This document shows, in pieces, positions 63,433 through 64,000 of a stretch of DNA of 64,000 nt. The stretch is from Asticcacaulis aquaticus. GTDB taxonomy: Bacteria > Pseudomonadota > Alphaproteobacteria > Caulobacterales > Caulobacteraceae. The stretch's first letter is position 1, and every line of letters starts with the position of its first letter. Below the pieces are notes generated by a model. That model had not been told where the DNA came from, made no database searches, and saw only the letters and a program-made list of their open reading frames with translations. Where the stretch lies: the NCBI RefSeq assembly GCF_028550415.1, contig NZ_JAQQKX010000015.1:38721-102720 (forward strand). The letters are read 5' to 3'. A program made the translations under genes and the position numbers.

Positions 63433-63966
63433 ATGAGTTTTCTGCATGCCTTTCCCAAATCGCTGCACGATATAGCCCATAAACCCTGCGCTATTATTGA
63501 AAGTCATTTAACCCGTTCTCAGGACAGTCCGGAATATCGGGATATTCTGATCGTAGGCGGCGAAGACGTTTGGCTGCCGGGGCGCATCTATAGTCAGGGG
63601 AGCCACCACGTCGAATTTTACGACCGACGCCCCTTCGACGCGGCAACGGCACTTCTCGAAAACGAAAACCTGAGTCAGACGCAGTGCGCGATGTTCTTGG
63701 CTTTACTGACCCGCCATCATAACGGGTTTGTCCGTGAAATAGCTCTGGAGGCTATCATGGGCGTTAATGAAGCCTGGGTCGTACCGTTCGTAATGAAACT
63801 GGCGTCCGAATATGTTCTTGAGATTATTGTGCACATCCAAACGCACCTGAATGAACTCGACGCCGGACTGTATGGCCGGTTTGAACCGCCCCGGCTTTGC
63901 CGGAGGCTCCAACTTCTGAGAAGATGGAGCTACTATGAACAAAACGACGAACAAGTTTTCACCTGA
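63433..63966 (+). CDS. Unknown protein, 3' end replaced by an insertion sequence
   Basis: Open frame of 177 codons starting MSFLHAFPKSLHDIAHKPCA. About 149 codons (to 63881) are native; the remaining 28 residues (FEPPRLCRRLQLLRRWSYYE...) come from the insertion sequence and its transposase gene read in another frame. The native part is a helical protein of unknown family with LTRHHNGFVREIALEAIMGV, which looks HEAT-repeat like. The original C-terminus should lie beyond the element, outside this window. Confidence 0.7.
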   Translation: MSFLHAFPKSLHDIAHKPCAIIESHLTRSQDSPEYRDILIVGGEDVWLPGRIYSQGSHHVEFYDRRPFDAATALLENENLSQTQCAMFLALLTRHHNGFVREIALEAIMGVNEAWVVPFVMKLASEYVLEIIVHIQTHLNELDAGLYGRFEPPRLCRRLQLLRRWSYYEQNDEQVFT

Positions 63967-64000
63967 AGTCCGCGAACGCGCTGTGCGGATGTTTCTCGAT
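63882..64000 (+). mobile_element. IS3-family insertion sequence, left end (cut by the window)
   Basis: The left end is placed at TGAACCGCCCCGGCTTTGCC, the type of terminal sequence seen in IS3-family elements, which begin with TG. The GCCCCGGCTTTGCCGG part forms a small hairpin. A transposase gene starts 53 bases inside. The boundary rests on that motif and on the change in frame character of the interrupted gene. Confidence 0.7.
63935..64000 (+). CDS. IS3-family transposase OrfA (partial)
   Basis: Twenty-two codons are visible, MNKTTNKFSPEVRERAVRMF then LD. FSPEVRERAVRM is the start of the helix-turn-helix domain of IS3-family OrfA proteins. A GGAG lies 7 bases upstream of the ATG. The rest, including OrfB with its DDE motif, is outside the window. 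Confidence 0.85.
   Translation, partial: MNKTTNKFSPEVRERAVRMFLD

Overview
The window looks like chromosomal DNA of an alphaproteobacterium, most likely Caulobacteraceae (an Asticcacaulis-like organism is my inference). The reasons are the high GC content, the gene order dnaX-ebfC-recR and def-fmt-truA next to dapE, two TonB-dependent receptors, a DnaX with a degraded zinc module, CtrA-type TTAA-N7-TTAA boxes, and the families of intergenic palindromes. No rRNA, CRISPR array or prophage was seen. About 70 protein genes, one tRNA-Ser(CGA), the 4.5S SRP RNA and part of one insertion sequence can be supported.

Layout. 0-9.6 kb: YdbH/AsmA-like envelope protein (cut by the window edge), M23 peptidase, MFS exporter with a coupled small protein, dapE, truA-fmt-def. 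9.8-13.9 kb: DUF2141 plus a Tat-exported carotenoid oxygenase, rmuC, a VUT-type transporter. 13.9-17 kb: recR, ebfC, dnaX and the SRP RNA. 17-23 kb: OprB-like porin, chemoreceptor with a CtrA box, agmatine-to-putrescine genes aguA-aguB. 23-30 kb: TonB receptor, ArnT-like glycosyltransferase, acetyltransferase, OmpA protein with a 26-proline linker, tRNA-Ser. 30-37 kb: CBS protein, panE carrying a 120-bp repeat inserted in frame and overlapping a BASS transporter, hotdog protein, threonine aldolase, YbaK, hypotheticals, GST. 37-43 kb: DUF2269 / DCC / DUF4166 / NAD(P)-binding reductase cluster, two TPR paralogues around a DUF1993 gene, PhoD. 43-48 kb: LysR divergent from a DJ-1/monooxygenase/aldo-keto reductase operon, then a small protein-SPFH-RHH operon behind a perfect palindrome. 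48-55 kb: Tat-exported DUF5695-like protein, second TonB receptor, YceI, extradiol dioxygenase, GST. 55-59 kb: alpha/beta hydrolase and a zeta-toxin/antitoxin/zincin operon. 58.5-61.3 kb: fabA-fabB-fabI, the anaerobic-type unsaturated fatty acid genes. 61.6-64 kb: SH3 protein, D-2-hydroxyacid dehydrogenase, and a gene interrupted by the left end of an IS3-family element at the window edge.

Most genes are housekeeping or common accessory genes. The most unusual signals are the in-frame repeat inside panE, the repeat families that abut or supply stop codons, the SPFH-RHH operon with its likely operator, the zeta toxin operon that includes a metalloprotease, and the DCC/DUF4166/reductase trio. 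All functional calls come from reading motifs; no database search was possible.
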